In this document: piece after piece, positions 49,675 to 56,913 of the stretch | Layout: the number at the start of each line of letters is the position of its first letter | How positions within the stretch are numbered: the stretch's first letter is position 1 | Origin: a virus | IMG/VR virus record: IMGVR_UViG_3300032249_001455 | Location: 1 to 64,000 of that record | Reading direction: 5' to 3' (one strand) | DNA length: 64,000 bases | The notes under the pieces: model-generated | Told to the model about the DNA's origin: nothing | The model's input: the letters and a program-made list of their open reading frames with translations, nothing else | The model's database searches: none | Made by a program: the position numbers and the translations under genes

Positions 49675-50691
49675 ATGAGGAAGCTGGCATCGTTGCAGAA
49701 GGTTAAATTTGTCAGGCCCATCGCCGGGGCGGACGCCATAGAGTGCGTCGGCGTTCTCGGCTGGGAGTGCGTCTCGAAGAAGGGCGAGTTCTCTATTGAT
49801 GACGAATGTGTCTATTTCGAGATCGACAGTCTTATGCCGGACGAGCCTGTCTTCGAGTTCCTCAGGAAGGCATGCTGGAAGGAGGATCTCGGCAGGTACC
49901 GACTCCGCACTGTGCGACTCAGGGGGCAAATAAGCCAGGGACTAGCCCTTCCAATTGGTCTTTTCCCTGAACTCGCGGGCCGGGAAGTGGGGTTCGATGC
50001 CACCGAAATTCTTGGCGTGGAGAAGTACGAACCCCCCATCCCCGCCCAGATACAAGGCGATGCGAGGAGCTTCAGTTGGCCGATCGAAAAGACCGACGAA
50101 ACTAGGGTGCAGCAGGACGATGAGTGCGGTTTCATATCCCGACTGACGGGCAGCCCCTATTACATATCTCTTAAAATAGACGGCACGAGTTCGAGCTTCA
50201 TGGTGTCCGAGGGCGAGTACCACGTCTGCGGAAGGAACTACAGCTACAAGAGGTCGGATTCCCACTCCTTTTGGAAGATCAGCGAGAGGTACGGCATAGA
50301 GGCCAGGATCAGGGATCACGCCCTCCGCACGGGGCAGAGGCTTGCCATACAGGGCGAGATCGCCGGCCCAGGAATACAGAAGAACCCCCTTGGCCTTAGA
50401 TTCCCCGACCTTTTTGTATTCAACGTCGTTGACATGGATGCGGGCAAGCTTCATTTGGATTCGGCAACTAGGATTGCGGCTGAATTTGGACTTAATTTCG
50501 TGCCTGTTATGGAGCGGGGGGAGTCCTTCTCCCTCTCGCAGGCGGAACTGCTCGAGCTCGCAAGGGGAAAGTACGCGGATCACTTCCCATCCGCCAAGCC
50601 CGGTCAGGACAGGGAGGGCATCGTGGTTCGCAGCCTCTGCGGACGCATAAGTTTTAAGGCGATAAACAACGACTTCCTTCTGAAGGAATGA
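49675..50691 (+). CDS. DraRnl-type (Rnl5) RNA ligase
   Basis: 338 aa from the ATG at 49675, close to Deinococcus Rnl (342 aa). N-terminal OB-fold region (1-130, VVPKMRKLASLQ boundary removed) then a nucleotidyltransferase domain with motif I SLKIDGTSS, nucleophile Lys167. Further motifs: CGRNYSY (Ia/III), LAIQGEIAGPG (IIIa-type), REGIVVRS (IV) and ISFKAIN (V). Seals nicks in RNA with a 3'-OH on duplex, so it is an RNA repair enzyme. A cyclic-phosphate-receiver-like protein sits at 63.05 kb. Overlaps no gene; a promoter follows directly. Confidence 0.8.
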   Translation: MRKLASLQKVKFVRPIAGADAIECVGVLGWECVSKKGEFSIDDECVYFEIDSLMPDEPVFEFLRKACWKEDLGRYRLRTVRLRGQISQGLALPIGLFPELAGREVGFDATEILGVEKYEPPIPAQIQGDARSFSWPIEKTDETRVQQDDECGFISRLTGSPYYISLKIDGTSSSFMVSEGEYHVCGRNYSYKRSDSHSFWKISERYGIEARIRDHALRTGQRLAIQGEIAGPGIQKNPLGLRFPDLFVFNVVDMDAGKLHLDSATRIAAEFGLNFVPVMERGESFSLSQAELLELARGKYADHFPSAKPGQDREGIVVRSLCGRISFKAINNDFLLKE

Positions 50692-50692
50692 A

Positions 50693-50721
50693 TTGACTTG
50701 ATTGAATATTTTTATTAGAAT
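50693..50721 (+). promoter_or_regulatory. Strong sigma70-type promoter, leaderless geometry
   Basis: TTGACT, 17-bp spacer, TAGAAT (50716-50721). The ATG at 50729 is 8 nt after the -10 box end, as for thyX. No ribosome-binding site precedes that ATG. Confidence 0.65.
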
Positions 50722-50728
50722 CCTGGCC

Positions 50729-50932
50729 ATGACGCTTCCGTACGAAAGGTTCAGGGCGGTCAAGTCCGCAAGGGAGTTCCTGGGAGACCTCCTCGACCCC
50801 AGGAAGACTCCGAGGGTTCCGAAGGACGTCCGCCGCCAGGCTCTTTTCTTATTGAGGCACTATCCCATGGATTACGAGATGGAACATGTGGCGGATCTGG
50901 TTCCGGAACTGTTCTCGAGGAAATTTAAATGA
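50729..50932 (+). CDS. BPSL0761-family-like small protein
   Basis: 67 aa from ATG at 50729 (MTLPYERFRAVKSAREFLGD). The pattern MT.PYER.RAV...R.FL..LL.P..TPRVPK..R..A..LLRHYP is that of the BPSL0761 protein family of proteobacteria (function unknown). It is the clearest bacterial-like small protein here and may hint at a proteobacterial host. Coupled by ATGA to the next gene. Confidence 0.7.
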   Translation: MTLPYERFRAVKSAREFLGDLLDPRKTPRVPKDVRRQALFLLRHYPMDYEMEHVADLVPELFSRKFK

Positions 50933-51135
50933 AATTCGAGGATTTTGTTTCCAAGGTTGATTCCATGTATTCGGATCACAAGGAGCTCAGGTACGGACAG
51001 TCCCTGATGAACGTGCTTTTTGAAGTGTGGCCGGACAAATACAAGGAGGTCACCGGCACCGACGACGATTGCTTCTACGACGACGCCACCGTGAGGCTCA
51101 CCCTCAACAGACTTGAAAAGGAGTGGAAAGAATGA
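50929..51135 (+). CDS. Small unknown protein
   Basis: 68 aa. KFEDFVSKVDSMYSDHKELRYGQSLMNVLFEVWPD... acidic C-terminus. Seen as a generic type in phage genomes; no function. ATGA overlaps on both sides. Confidence 0.6.
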   Translation: MKFEDFVSKVDSMYSDHKELRYGQSLMNVLFEVWPDKYKEVTGTDDDCFYDDATVRLTLNRLEKEWKE

Positions 51136-51563
51136 GTCCCGAACTAGAACAGAAACTGACAGAAAAGTTCCCCGAGTTGTTCAATGGCAGGTCCAAGCCG
51201 AAGTCGGAGTCGCTCATGGCCTTCGGCTGCGAGCACGGCGACGGATGGTTCAACATAATCCTCTGCGCGTGCGATGCCATAGAAAACCACCTGAAGGCAT
51301 CGGCCTGCAACTCCAGGATGGAAACCCGTTCCGACTACGAGTTCTTCCAGATAAAGGAGAAGTTCGGCACGCTCAGGGTCTATGACAACGGACACGACGA
51401 GTACATAGCCGGCGTCATAAGAATGGCGGAGAACATGAGCGCCTTCACGTGCGAGGTCACGGGAAGACCCGGTCGTCTGTGCAGAAAGGGACACTGGTAC
51501 AGGACTCTCTGCGACGAGCAGGCAGAGAAGGACGGCTACGAGTCCGCGGAGAAGGATGCCTGA
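51132..51563 (+). CDS. Conserved phage/bacterial hypothetical protein with Cys-rich end
   Basis: 143 aa from ATG at 51132 (overlaps upstream stop). Pattern: F.ELF.........FGCEHGDGWFNIILCACDAI, FQIKEKFGTLRVY, CEVTGRPGRLCRKGHWYRTLC. This conserved hypothetical family occurs in many phages and bacteria; Cys spacing suggests zinc binding. Overlaps the methyltransferase start by 1 bp (TGATG). Confidence 0.65.
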   Translation: MSPELEQKLTEKFPELFNGRSKPKSESLMAFGCEHGDGWFNIILCACDAIENHLKASACNSRMETRSDYEFFQIKEKFGTLRVYDNGHDEYIAGVIRMAENMSAFTCEVTGRPGRLCRKGHWYRTLCDEQAEKDGYESAEKDA

Positions 51564-53140
51564 TGCCAACCGCAGTCGATCTCTATTCGGGGGTGGGTGG
51601 CTGGTCTCTAGGACTCAGGATGGCTGGGATAGATGTCGTCTCGTCCTACGAGTGGTGGAACAGGGCCAACGACACTAACCTCCGCAACAACGGCCACAAG
51701 ACCGAGTGCCTGGACATAAGGCAGCTTCCCTCCTCGTCTGTTCCGAAGGTAGACCTGATCGTCGGAAGCCCCCCTTGCACCCACTTCTCCCTCGCCAACA
51801 GGGGAGGCAAGGGAAACATATACGAGGGACTCAAGGATGTGGAGAAGTTCCTTGAGATCGTGGACGCCATAAAACCCCGCTTCTGGGCCATGGAGAACGT
51901 GCCCCGGCTCGCCACGATCATGGAGAGAGAACTCTGTCAGGAGGGCGTGCTGCACAGGTTTGCCGGTCTCAACCCCAGGATCATGGTACTCGACGCCTCC
52001 GAGTGGGGAGTGCCGCAGAGAAGGCAGAGGTGCATCGCGGGCAACTTTGACTTTGACCTCCTCTTCTCCTACCGTGACGGCCTTCCGAACCGCTCCCTCG
52101 GAGACGTGATCTCCTCCCTTTCCTCCGATCCTGTTCAAGACCCCATATACGGGACTTCTCTTCCTCAATCTCGCTTGTTGGATCACGATCCCGAGGACGT
52201 TCTCTCCCCCGAGGAGGAGAGGATAAATCGGGAGATGAAGACATTTCATCCGGTCTACAACAACATGTCGTTTCCCGACGACCCCCACAGGCCTTCTAGG
52301 ACGGTTACGGCGACATGCACTAGGGTTTCGCGTGAAAGTATCGTTGTGTGCACGGAGAAGGGTTTTAGAAGGCTCACTGTGAGGGAACGCGCTTGCCTGC
52401 AGTCCTTTCCCCTAAACTACCAGTTTTACGGGGACAGCCATTCGCAGAAGCTGAAGATGGTGGGCAACGCAGTTCCGCCCCTTCTCTCCTTCTATATAGC
52501 TCAAGCGATGCTCGGAACCCCCGTTTCCAATCTTCTTGACCCCTCTTCCGCAATATCGGTTTTTTCTATCCCTTCGGAATCTCCTGCGAAGACGAAGCCT
52601 GACAAGCCGGGATGCTCCTATTCGGCACAGAGGCGATTCCGCTCCGCAATCCCCCATCTCAGATTCAAAAGTGGCGTCCGTTTTGAACTCGGCAATTCAT
52701 TTGCGGGAAAGTCTCCCGAATGGAGGATCAAGTTCTTTTTCGGCGGGTCAAAAAAGATAGGAGAGGTCGTCCTCGATGACCTGCTCTTGAAGGACATTGA
52801 AAAGGTCAAGGGTGTCAAGTCAAAAATTGCCAAAGCCAGAAAGGCGTGCGATAAGGTCTCTGAAACCATCTCCGGCACCTCCTCCAGCAACCTCCAGCAC
52901 GCATGGACGCACTGCGAGGGAGGTTGCCTGCACCCGCATTCGCTCGTGGACGCCATAGGCGATGCCGTCGGCTCTATGATCGCAGAGGACGCCTCCGGGC
53001 TTTCTTCCGAGGTTGTGCGAGGCGTGATGGCTTCTATGGGCAACCCTCCCGGATGGGAGAAGGTTGTCCGCAACGCCCCCGCCGTGTTCACCGGGCTTCT
53101 GGTGGGTTGCATAGTCAACGGCATGCTGGAGAAATTCTAA
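51563..53140 (+). CDS. C5-cytosine DNA methyltransferase with C-terminal extension
   Basis: 525 aa from ATG at 51563. Motif I DLYSGVGGWSLGL (6-18), IV GSPPCTHFS (Cys72 nucleophile), VI FWAMENVP (Glu111), VIII VPQRRQRC, X KMVGNAVPP. The PCQ is PCT here. Residues 350-525 form an unassigned C-terminal domain (CSYSAQRRFRSAIPHLRFKS) not present in short Dcm-type enzymes. Methylates cytosine, probably to protect phage DNA from host restriction; no cognate nuclease is adjacent. A gene with an uncertain start follows immediately. Confidence 0.85.
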   Translation: MPTAVDLYSGVGGWSLGLRMAGIDVVSSYEWWNRANDTNLRNNGHKTECLDIRQLPSSSVPKVDLIVGSPPCTHFSLANRGGKGNIYEGLKDVEKFLEIVDAIKPRFWAMENVPRLATIMERELCQEGVLHRFAGLNPRIMVLDASEWGVPQRRQRCIAGNFDFDLLFSYRDGLPNRSLGDVISSLSSDPVQDPIYGTSLPQSRLLDHDPEDVLSPEEERINREMKTFHPVYNNMSFPDDPHRPSRTVTATCTRVSRESIVVCTEKGFRRLTVRERACLQSFPLNYQFYGDSHSQKLKMVGNAVPPLLSFYIAQAMLGTPVSNLLDPSSAISVFSIPSESPAKTKPDKPGCSYSAQRRFRSAIPHLRFKSGVRFELGNSFAGKSPEWRIKFFFGGSKKIGEVVLDDLLLKDIEKVKGVKSKIAKARKACDKVSETISGTSSSNLQHAWTHCEGGCLHPHSLVDAIGDAVGSMIAEDASGLSSEVVRGVMASMGNPPGWEKVVRNAPAVFTGLLVGCIVNGMLEKF

Positions 53141-53254
53141 TTAAGACGCGTGAGCAGATCATTGAATCCATGTGTCTCACATGGCGACACGACTACGGGC
53201 TGGACAAGAATGGATTCGGCACTGGCATGACGAATGCAGAACGCAATACTTTAT
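53141..53254 (+). pseudogene. 5' part of a gene split by the hairpin element
   Basis: Frame KTREQIIESMCLTWRHDYGLDKNGFGTGMTNAERNTL..., the N-terminus of a phage-conserved small protein. No ATG/GTG/TTG fits; the first codon after the methyltransferase stop is ATT (53141), 8-10 nt after a GGAG, so ATT may be the start or a mutated ATG. The frame runs into the element and stops at 53310. Removing 53255-53409 joins it in frame to the gene at 53418: ...ERNTLW-RQMAQLFDNDIAP. Confidence 0.65.
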
Positions 53255-53409
53255 ACGCCTCCCGCCAGAAAACCCAGTCCCCTTTAGGGGCTGGGATGAA
53301 TGGCGGTTAACTAAATAAAATTAACACTATAGTAAGTATGAGATTCGGGACGGAATCTTTGTACTTCGGTACTAGAAGCCGACTCCCTTTAGGGGGTCGG
53401 AGCGTTCAC
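53255..53409 (+). mobile_element. Hairpin element copy 1, IS200/IS605-like ends (MITE/omega-RNA-like)
   Basis: 155 bp inserted directly after TTTAT with no target duplication. Left half: outer stem CCGCCA/TGGCGG (53262-53267 with 53301-53306) around the bulged hairpin CCCAG-T-CCCC-TTTA-GGGG-CTGGG (53273-53295). Right half: AGATTC/GAATCT, GTAC-TTCG-GTAC, then CCGACTCCC-TTTA-GGGGGTCGG (53379-53400) and the end AGCGTTCAC. The right end (AGAAGCC-stem-CTTTAG-stem-GTTCAC) matches the subterminal palindrome of IS200/IS605 elements and the 3' omega-RNA scaffold of TnpB systems. No transposase inside. The last 89 bp are identical to copy 2. Confidence 0.7.
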
Positions 53410-53417
53410 GGCGCCAA

Positions 53418-53702
53418 ATGGCACAACTTTTTGACAACGACATCGCCCCCCACATGGATTTCAAAAAGGTTCCGAGAAAGACCGAAATCGTCCACGACGG
53501 CATCATCAAGATTCAGTCTTTCGAACTGACGGAACCTGAAAAGAAGAAGATCGCCCTCGGCCTCAAGTACGGCCCCGCCGCCGCGGCGATGAGGGACGAC
53601 GGCACCTTCTGGGAGTCCGAAACGCCCCCCAAGGAGCCGTGGAGAAGATGGTTGTTCAGGAAATTTCTAGGAACACAGGCTGGAAAGCGGGTTTCATCTT
53701 GA
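53418..53702 (+). CDS. 3' part of the split gene, restarting at an internal ATG
   Basis: 94 aa from MAQLFDNDIAPHMDFKK. In the restored gene this follows ERNTLWRQ. Acidic/basic, ends QAGKRVSS. It may still be translated alone from this ATG, which lies 8 bp after the element. Its end overlaps the next gene by 55 bp. Confidence 0.6.
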   Translation: MAQLFDNDIAPHMDFKKVPRKTEIVHDGIIKIQSFELTEPEKKKIALGLKYGPAAAAMRDDGTFWESETPPKEPWRRWLFRKFLGTQAGKRVSS

Positions 53703-54010
53703 AAGAGTCGACTTCACGAATATTCTGGTGTTTGTCTTGGATTGTCAATTTCACTTTGATTTCGCTTGTTATTTCGAACCTGATTGATCCCAAACCGCCC
53801 TTCAAAGACAATCTTCCAGAACCGCCCATACTGAAACTTTCGGACTATCCAAAAACGCAGGAACATTGTAAGGCATGTCCCCAATGCCGGGCGAGATGGG
53901 ATTTGATCGAAAAGAATCAGATCACATGGGACAGCCCCGTCTGCTGCGGCGAAGGATTTGAAATCGGAATGCAGGAATTCATAGAAAAGTTGAAGAAAGT
54001 TGAAAAGTAA
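53648..54010 (+). CDS. Membrane-anchored zinc-ribbon-like protein
   Basis: 120 aa from ATG at 53648 (GTG at 53639 also possible). A transmembrane segment (RIFWCLSWIVNFTLISLVIS) is followed by a Pro-rich linker and a Cys block CKACPQCRARWD...CCGEGF, then a helix FIEKLKKVEK. It is a paralogue of the protein at 61906 (same TM, C..C..W, F...LK order). Confidence 0.6.
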   Translation: MVVQEISRNTGWKAGFILKESTSRIFWCLSWIVNFTLISLVISNLIDPKPPFKDNLPEPPILKLSDYPKTQEHCKACPQCRARWDLIEKNQITWDSPVCCGEGFEIGMQEFIEKLKKVEK

Positions 54011-54013
54011 AAC

Positions 54014-54274
54014 ATGTGGAATAGAAACATAAAAGAAATACCGATTGGTACGAGGCTGTTGCTTCTTTCCAAGCCGAAAACGAAAGACAAACGCAGATTT
54101 GTCGCCATCGCCGCCTTGGAGGAGTGGGGCGGCAAGAAAATGCTCATCTACCCCACGGGATACCCGGAACTGATGAGAATGTACGGCTGCAAGAAGGGGG
54201 ACGTGTCTGAATTTGAGGCCTGGGCATATCTTGAGGAAAGTCCACTTGAATCCCGAACAGTCTCCAAGCCGTAG
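54014..54274 (+). CDS. Small unknown protein
   Basis: 86 aa, beta-rich with basic N-terminus (EIPIGTRLLLLSKPKTKDKRRFVAIAALEEWGG). Starts 3 bp after the previous stop. No family. Followed by 135 bp of non-coding DNA with a promoter. Confidence 0.55.
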   Translation: MWNRNIKEIPIGTRLLLLSKPKTKDKRRFVAIAALEEWGGKKMLIYPTGYPELMRMYGCKKGDVSEFEAWAYLEESPLESRTVSKP

Positions 54275-54361
54275 ATTGGGATTGAACCATGACAGAAAAA
54301 TTTGAACCCTACGCCTAAAAGGGACACTCACGACCACGGTCATGTAAAATTCTGAATCATT

Positions 54362-54389
54362 TTGAGATGCCTCTAAAGTCTGTTATAAT
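54362..54389 (+). promoter_or_regulatory. sigma70-type promoter
   Basis: TTGAGA, 16-bp spacer, TATAAT (54384-54389, perfect -10). Leader of about 14 nt contains GCGGAGG, then ATG at 54410. An imperfect inverted repeat GACC-ACG-GTC lies 25 bp upstream of the -35 box. Confidence 0.6.
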
Positions 54390-54409
54390 CGGTGCGGAGG
54401 ACTTCCTAA

Positions 54410-54853
54410 ATGGACACTAACTACAAGTCATGGACTATAAACAATATGAATTCCGAATATACATGGGAGATCAAGAGCAAAGATTACAAATGGCCAACGA
54501 CGGTCGCCACCATCCCGGGCGTTACGGTGGCCTCCACCTACTTTGAGCCTCTCCCTTCTCCCACCGAGGAGTCCATGATTGAGGATATTATGAACCGCAC
54601 GGAAGATCGGGGATTCTTCAAGGATGTGGTTGACTGGCTAGACAAAGAGGCTCCGAGGAGACTTCAGAGCGTCCTGAAGGAACTATATTCGCATGTCGGT
54701 TCGGTCACGTACGACCTTTTGTGCGAGGTTCTTTATCGCATAGGATTCAGGACGAGCGAGCTGATAGAGCGAAGGATGATCCTCGGCCCGTCCAACAACT
54801 GGGTGGCGGAATATTTCAAGGACTTCCCTCCCGGCTCAAGGAACGACCCGTGA
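54410..54853 (+). CDS. Unknown protein
   Basis: 147 aa. N-terminal PTTVATIPGVTVASTYFEPLPSPTEES linker-like, then helices (DVVDWLDKEAPRRLQSVLKELY, LLCEVLYRIGFRTSELIERR). Own promoter. GTGA-coupled to the truncated epimerase ORF. Confidence 0.6.
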   Translation: MDTNYKSWTINNMNSEYTWEIKSKDYKWPTTVATIPGVTVASTYFEPLPSPTEESMIEDIMNRTEDRGFFKDVVDWLDKEAPRRLQSVLKELYSHVGSVTYDLLCEVLYRIGFRTSELIERRMILGPSNNWVAEYFKDFPPGSRNDP

Positions 54854-55068
54854 AAATTCTTGTCACCGGCGGTGCCGGATTCATAGGCAGTCACATTGTG
54901 GACGGCATCCTTTCCTCGGGTCACTCCGTTGACTCTCAAGAAACGGATCAGGCGGGAAATCCAGGATTCTTTTTCGTTGTTTGCATATTTCTTGCGTCGT
55001 CTTTTCTTTTCTGCGATCAAATTAACAGCGGCCTCCGCCGCATTGCGTGCGTTTTTGTGTTCCATTAA
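54850..55068 (+). pseudogene. Truncated NAD-dependent sugar epimerase remnant
   Basis: GTG start overlapping the upstream stop. Codons 1-28 read VKILVTGGAGFIGSHIVDG then ILSSGHSV: a textbook N-terminus of an NDP-sugar epimerase/dehydratase with the TGGAGFIGSH dinucleotide-binding motif. After GHSVD the homology ends abruptly and 44 unrelated residues follow. The full enzyme needs about 300 aa. A deletion or insertion near 54935 destroyed it. On the opposite strand the downstream DNA has a basic helical frame (EHKNARNAAEAAVNLIAEKK), perhaps the end of another truncated gene. Confidence 0.75.
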
Positions 55069-55160
55069 ATTGAAACAAAGCATTTCTTGTGCCACAGAAA
55101 AGACCGAATTTTCCGTCAAATGAAAGGGAATGCCATGAAATATAAAGGTTTGTTTTGCTG

Positions 55161-55262
55161 ATGGCTTCAAATATAATGGCCGACGATGATTCTGAGCGGA
55201 GCGCCAAGATCGTTAGTCTTCTCAAAAAGGTCAGGGAGTGGATGGAAAGGAGTCTGAGTTGA
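55161..55262 (+). CDS. 33-residue small protein
   Basis: MASNIMADDDSERSAKIVSL then LKKVREWMERSLS. Helical and charged. Its stop overlaps the TTG start of the next gene (TTGA), and the AAGGAG site used by that gene is inside it, which supports it as a translated upstream partner. Confidence 0.5.
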   Translation: MASNIMADDDSERSAKIVSLLKKVREWMERSLS

Positions 55263-55825
55263 AAGTTTATATCGGACCCTACAAGAACTGGTGGGGACCA
55301 TACCAGATCGCCGACTTGCTGCGATACGTGGGATTTTCAAAATCCAAAACGCACCGGGTCGGCGAATGGCTCGCGGATACGCCCCTTTCGGACCTGTGCG
55401 AGTGGATACACGCCCGTCGCAAGAGAACCGTTAGGGTCGTGGTTCACGACTACGACGTATGGGGAATGGACAACACCATCGCGCTCATCGCCCTTCCTCT
55501 CCTCAAGAGACTCAAGGAGAAGAAGCATGGTTCCCCTCATGTGGACGACGAAGATGTGCCTGAGCATCTTAGGTCCACGGTCGCCAAGCCCTTGACCGAG
55601 GAGGAGGCGAAAAACGGATACTCGGACAACAACTTCCACCTGCGCTGGGAATGGGTGATTGACGAGATCATCTGGGGGTTTGAGAACATGATCGCGGACG
55701 ACGCGGGCGAGACCGAATTCCACAAGGACGGCAAGTTTGACATAGAGGCCTCTAGGAAGTTCCACGACCGAATCCAGAACGCCATGCGCCTGTTCGGCAA
55801 GTACCTTCAAGGAATGTGGCATTGA
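55259..55825 (+). CDS. Conserved T4-like-phage hypothetical protein
   Basis: 188 aa from TTG at 55259, 6 nt after AAGGAG. KVYIGPYKNWWGPYQIADLL, DTPLSDLCEWIHARRKR, VHDYDVWGMDNTLALI-type block, HGSPHVDDEDVPEHLRST and FHLRWEWVIDEIIWGFENM are hallmarks of a protein conserved in many T4-like and cyanophages, function unknown. The C-terminus ends RLFGKYLQGMWH. Confidence 0.75.
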   Translation: MKVYIGPYKNWWGPYQIADLLRYVGFSKSKTHRVGEWLADTPLSDLCEWIHARRKRTVRVVVHDYDVWGMDNTIALIALPLLKRLKEKKHGSPHVDDEDVPEHLRSTVAKPLTEEEAKNGYSDNNFHLRWEWVIDEIIWGFENMIADDAGETEFHKDGKFDIEASRKFHDRIQNAMRLFGKYLQGMWH

Positions 55826-55827
55826 AA

Positions 55828-56175
55828 ATGACAAAACAACCAAGGACATGGTTCATTGACTTCGACGGCACGCTCGTGACCCAGCGGAGCCACATGATGG
55901 AGACCGACACCATCCTCGAGGGAACCAAGGCTTTCTTCGATGAGGTGGTGGATGAACTGGATCATGTGGTCATCACGACCGCGAGGACGTGCGATGACAA
56001 GGAACGCATCGAGAGGTTCCTAGAGTCCCACGGCATAAGGGTCGACCATGTGATATGCGGTCTGCCCACCGGGGCGAGGATGCTCGTCAATGACATGAAG
56101 CCCGACGGAACCAAGACCGCATACGCATTCAACCTAGAGAGGGACAGGGGAATAGACAATGCAATTTTCAAATGA
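55828..56175 (+). CDS. HAD-superfamily phosphatase
   Basis: 115 aa from ATG at 55828 (a TTGA-coupled TTG lies 6 nt upstream). Motif I FIDFDGTLVT (Asp in DFDGT), motif II VVITTAR, then LVNDMKPDG, typical of small phage-type HAD hydrolases. Dephosphorylates a sugar phosphate or nucleotide. Small cap-less type. Its end overlaps the next small gene by 17 bp. Confidence 0.7.
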   Translation: MTKQPRTWFIDFDGTLVTQRSHMMETDTILEGTKAFFDEVVDELDHVVITTARTCDDKERIERFLESHGIRVDHVICGLPTGARMLVNDMKPDGTKTAYAFNLERDRGIDNAIFK

Positions 56176-56338
56176 AGTCGACATGATTCAGAGCGTCGTC
56201 ATAACATTCAGCGACGGATTTAAGGCGACCTTCTCGGGTCCGGCGGCCTGTTTTGAGGGCGAGGAAAGGCGGATTGAAGATATCTACTTTACTGAGCCGA
56301 AGCCTCTACCCGCCGGCTGCAATTGGGGGACCACATGA
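56159..56338 (+). CDS. Small conserved-type protein
   Basis: 59 aa: MQFSNEVDMIQSVVITFSDG at the start, beta-rich, then RRIEDIYFTEPKPLPAGCNW. Overlaps the upstream gene by 17 bp and the downstream gene by ATGA. The IEDI.FTEP..LP end is a type common in phages, supporting a real gene. Confidence 0.6.
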   Translation: MQFSNEVDMIQSVVITFSDGFKATFSGPAACFEGEERRIEDIYFTEPKPLPAGCNWGTT

Positions 56339-56913
56339 AGACATTCAGCGAATGGGCGGGTAGCCAGCCGACAGAGGAAATGAAGTCTCTGTTTGAGAAA
56401 AGAACCCGTAGACATATTGCTCTCGTGGGCGAATTCTGTGACAGAATCGCAGAGCACGATGGCCGCTTCAAGGAACTTCTGGATAGAAAGAAATTCCACG
56501 ACGACAGCAAGTTCAAGGAGCCGGAGTACACCCCTTACCTGTTCGTGACTTGGAAGTACAAATGCAGGAAGGACGGCGAGGAATTCAAGGTTCCGAAGGA
56601 GATAGAGGACAGGATGCACGAGGCCACCCTCCACCATGTCACCACCAACTCCCACCACCCCGAGTACCACAGCCCGAGGAAGGACGGCCTCATCAACAAG
56701 GAGAACAGGGACGCGCCCCCAGAGGAGATCGTGGATGCCACAAGCATGCCCGAACTCGACATCGCCGAGATGTGTGCCGACTGGATGGCAATGTCCAAGG
56801 AACTCGGCAGCAACCCCAAGGACTGGGCCGACAAGAATGTCAATGTGAGGTGGAAGTTCACAGAAGGACAGAAAAAACTGATCTACGACATCATCGGGGA
56901 GTGCTGGGAATGA
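56335..56913 (+). CDS. DUF5662-like protein
   Basis: 192 aa from ATG at 56335. RHIALVGEFCDRIAEHD, FHDDSKFKEPEYTPY, HHVTTNSHHPEYHS and LDIAEMCADWMAMSKE follow the DUF5662 pattern (HD.SKF, NDHHPEY, DW.A), a helical protein with several conserved His, likely metal-binding, unknown function. The N-terminus KTFSEWAGSQP again has the F.EW leader-like motif. ATGA overlaps on both sides. Confidence 0.7.
   Translation: MKTFSEWAGSQPTEEMKSLFEKRTRRHIALVGEFCDRIAEHDGRFKELLDRKKFHDDSKFKEPEYTPYLFVTWKYKCRKDGEEFKVPKEIEDRMHEATLHHVTTNSHHPEYHSPRKDGLINKENRDAPPEEIVDATSMPELDIAEMCADWMAMSKELGSNPKDWADKNVNVRWKFTEGQKKLIYDIIGECWE

Noticed and set aside
52903-53140. Upstream extension of the KTREQIIESM frame inside the methyltransferase gene
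   Set aside because: Arg/Gly-rich out-of-frame reading of a conserved enzyme; the true N-terminus is near 53141.
53324-53332. ACACTATAG, resembling the core of SP6/T7-type promoters (also at 57464-57472)
   Set aside because: Occurs only inside the two identical element copies; no single-subunit RNA polymerase gene and no other copies before gene clusters.
53255-53409. Translational bypass element like T4 gene 60 as the explanation for the split gene
   Set aside because: The same 89-bp end occurs in an unrelated gene with a TTTAT junction, and IS200/IS605-type hairpins explain the structure better; not formally excluded without proteomics.
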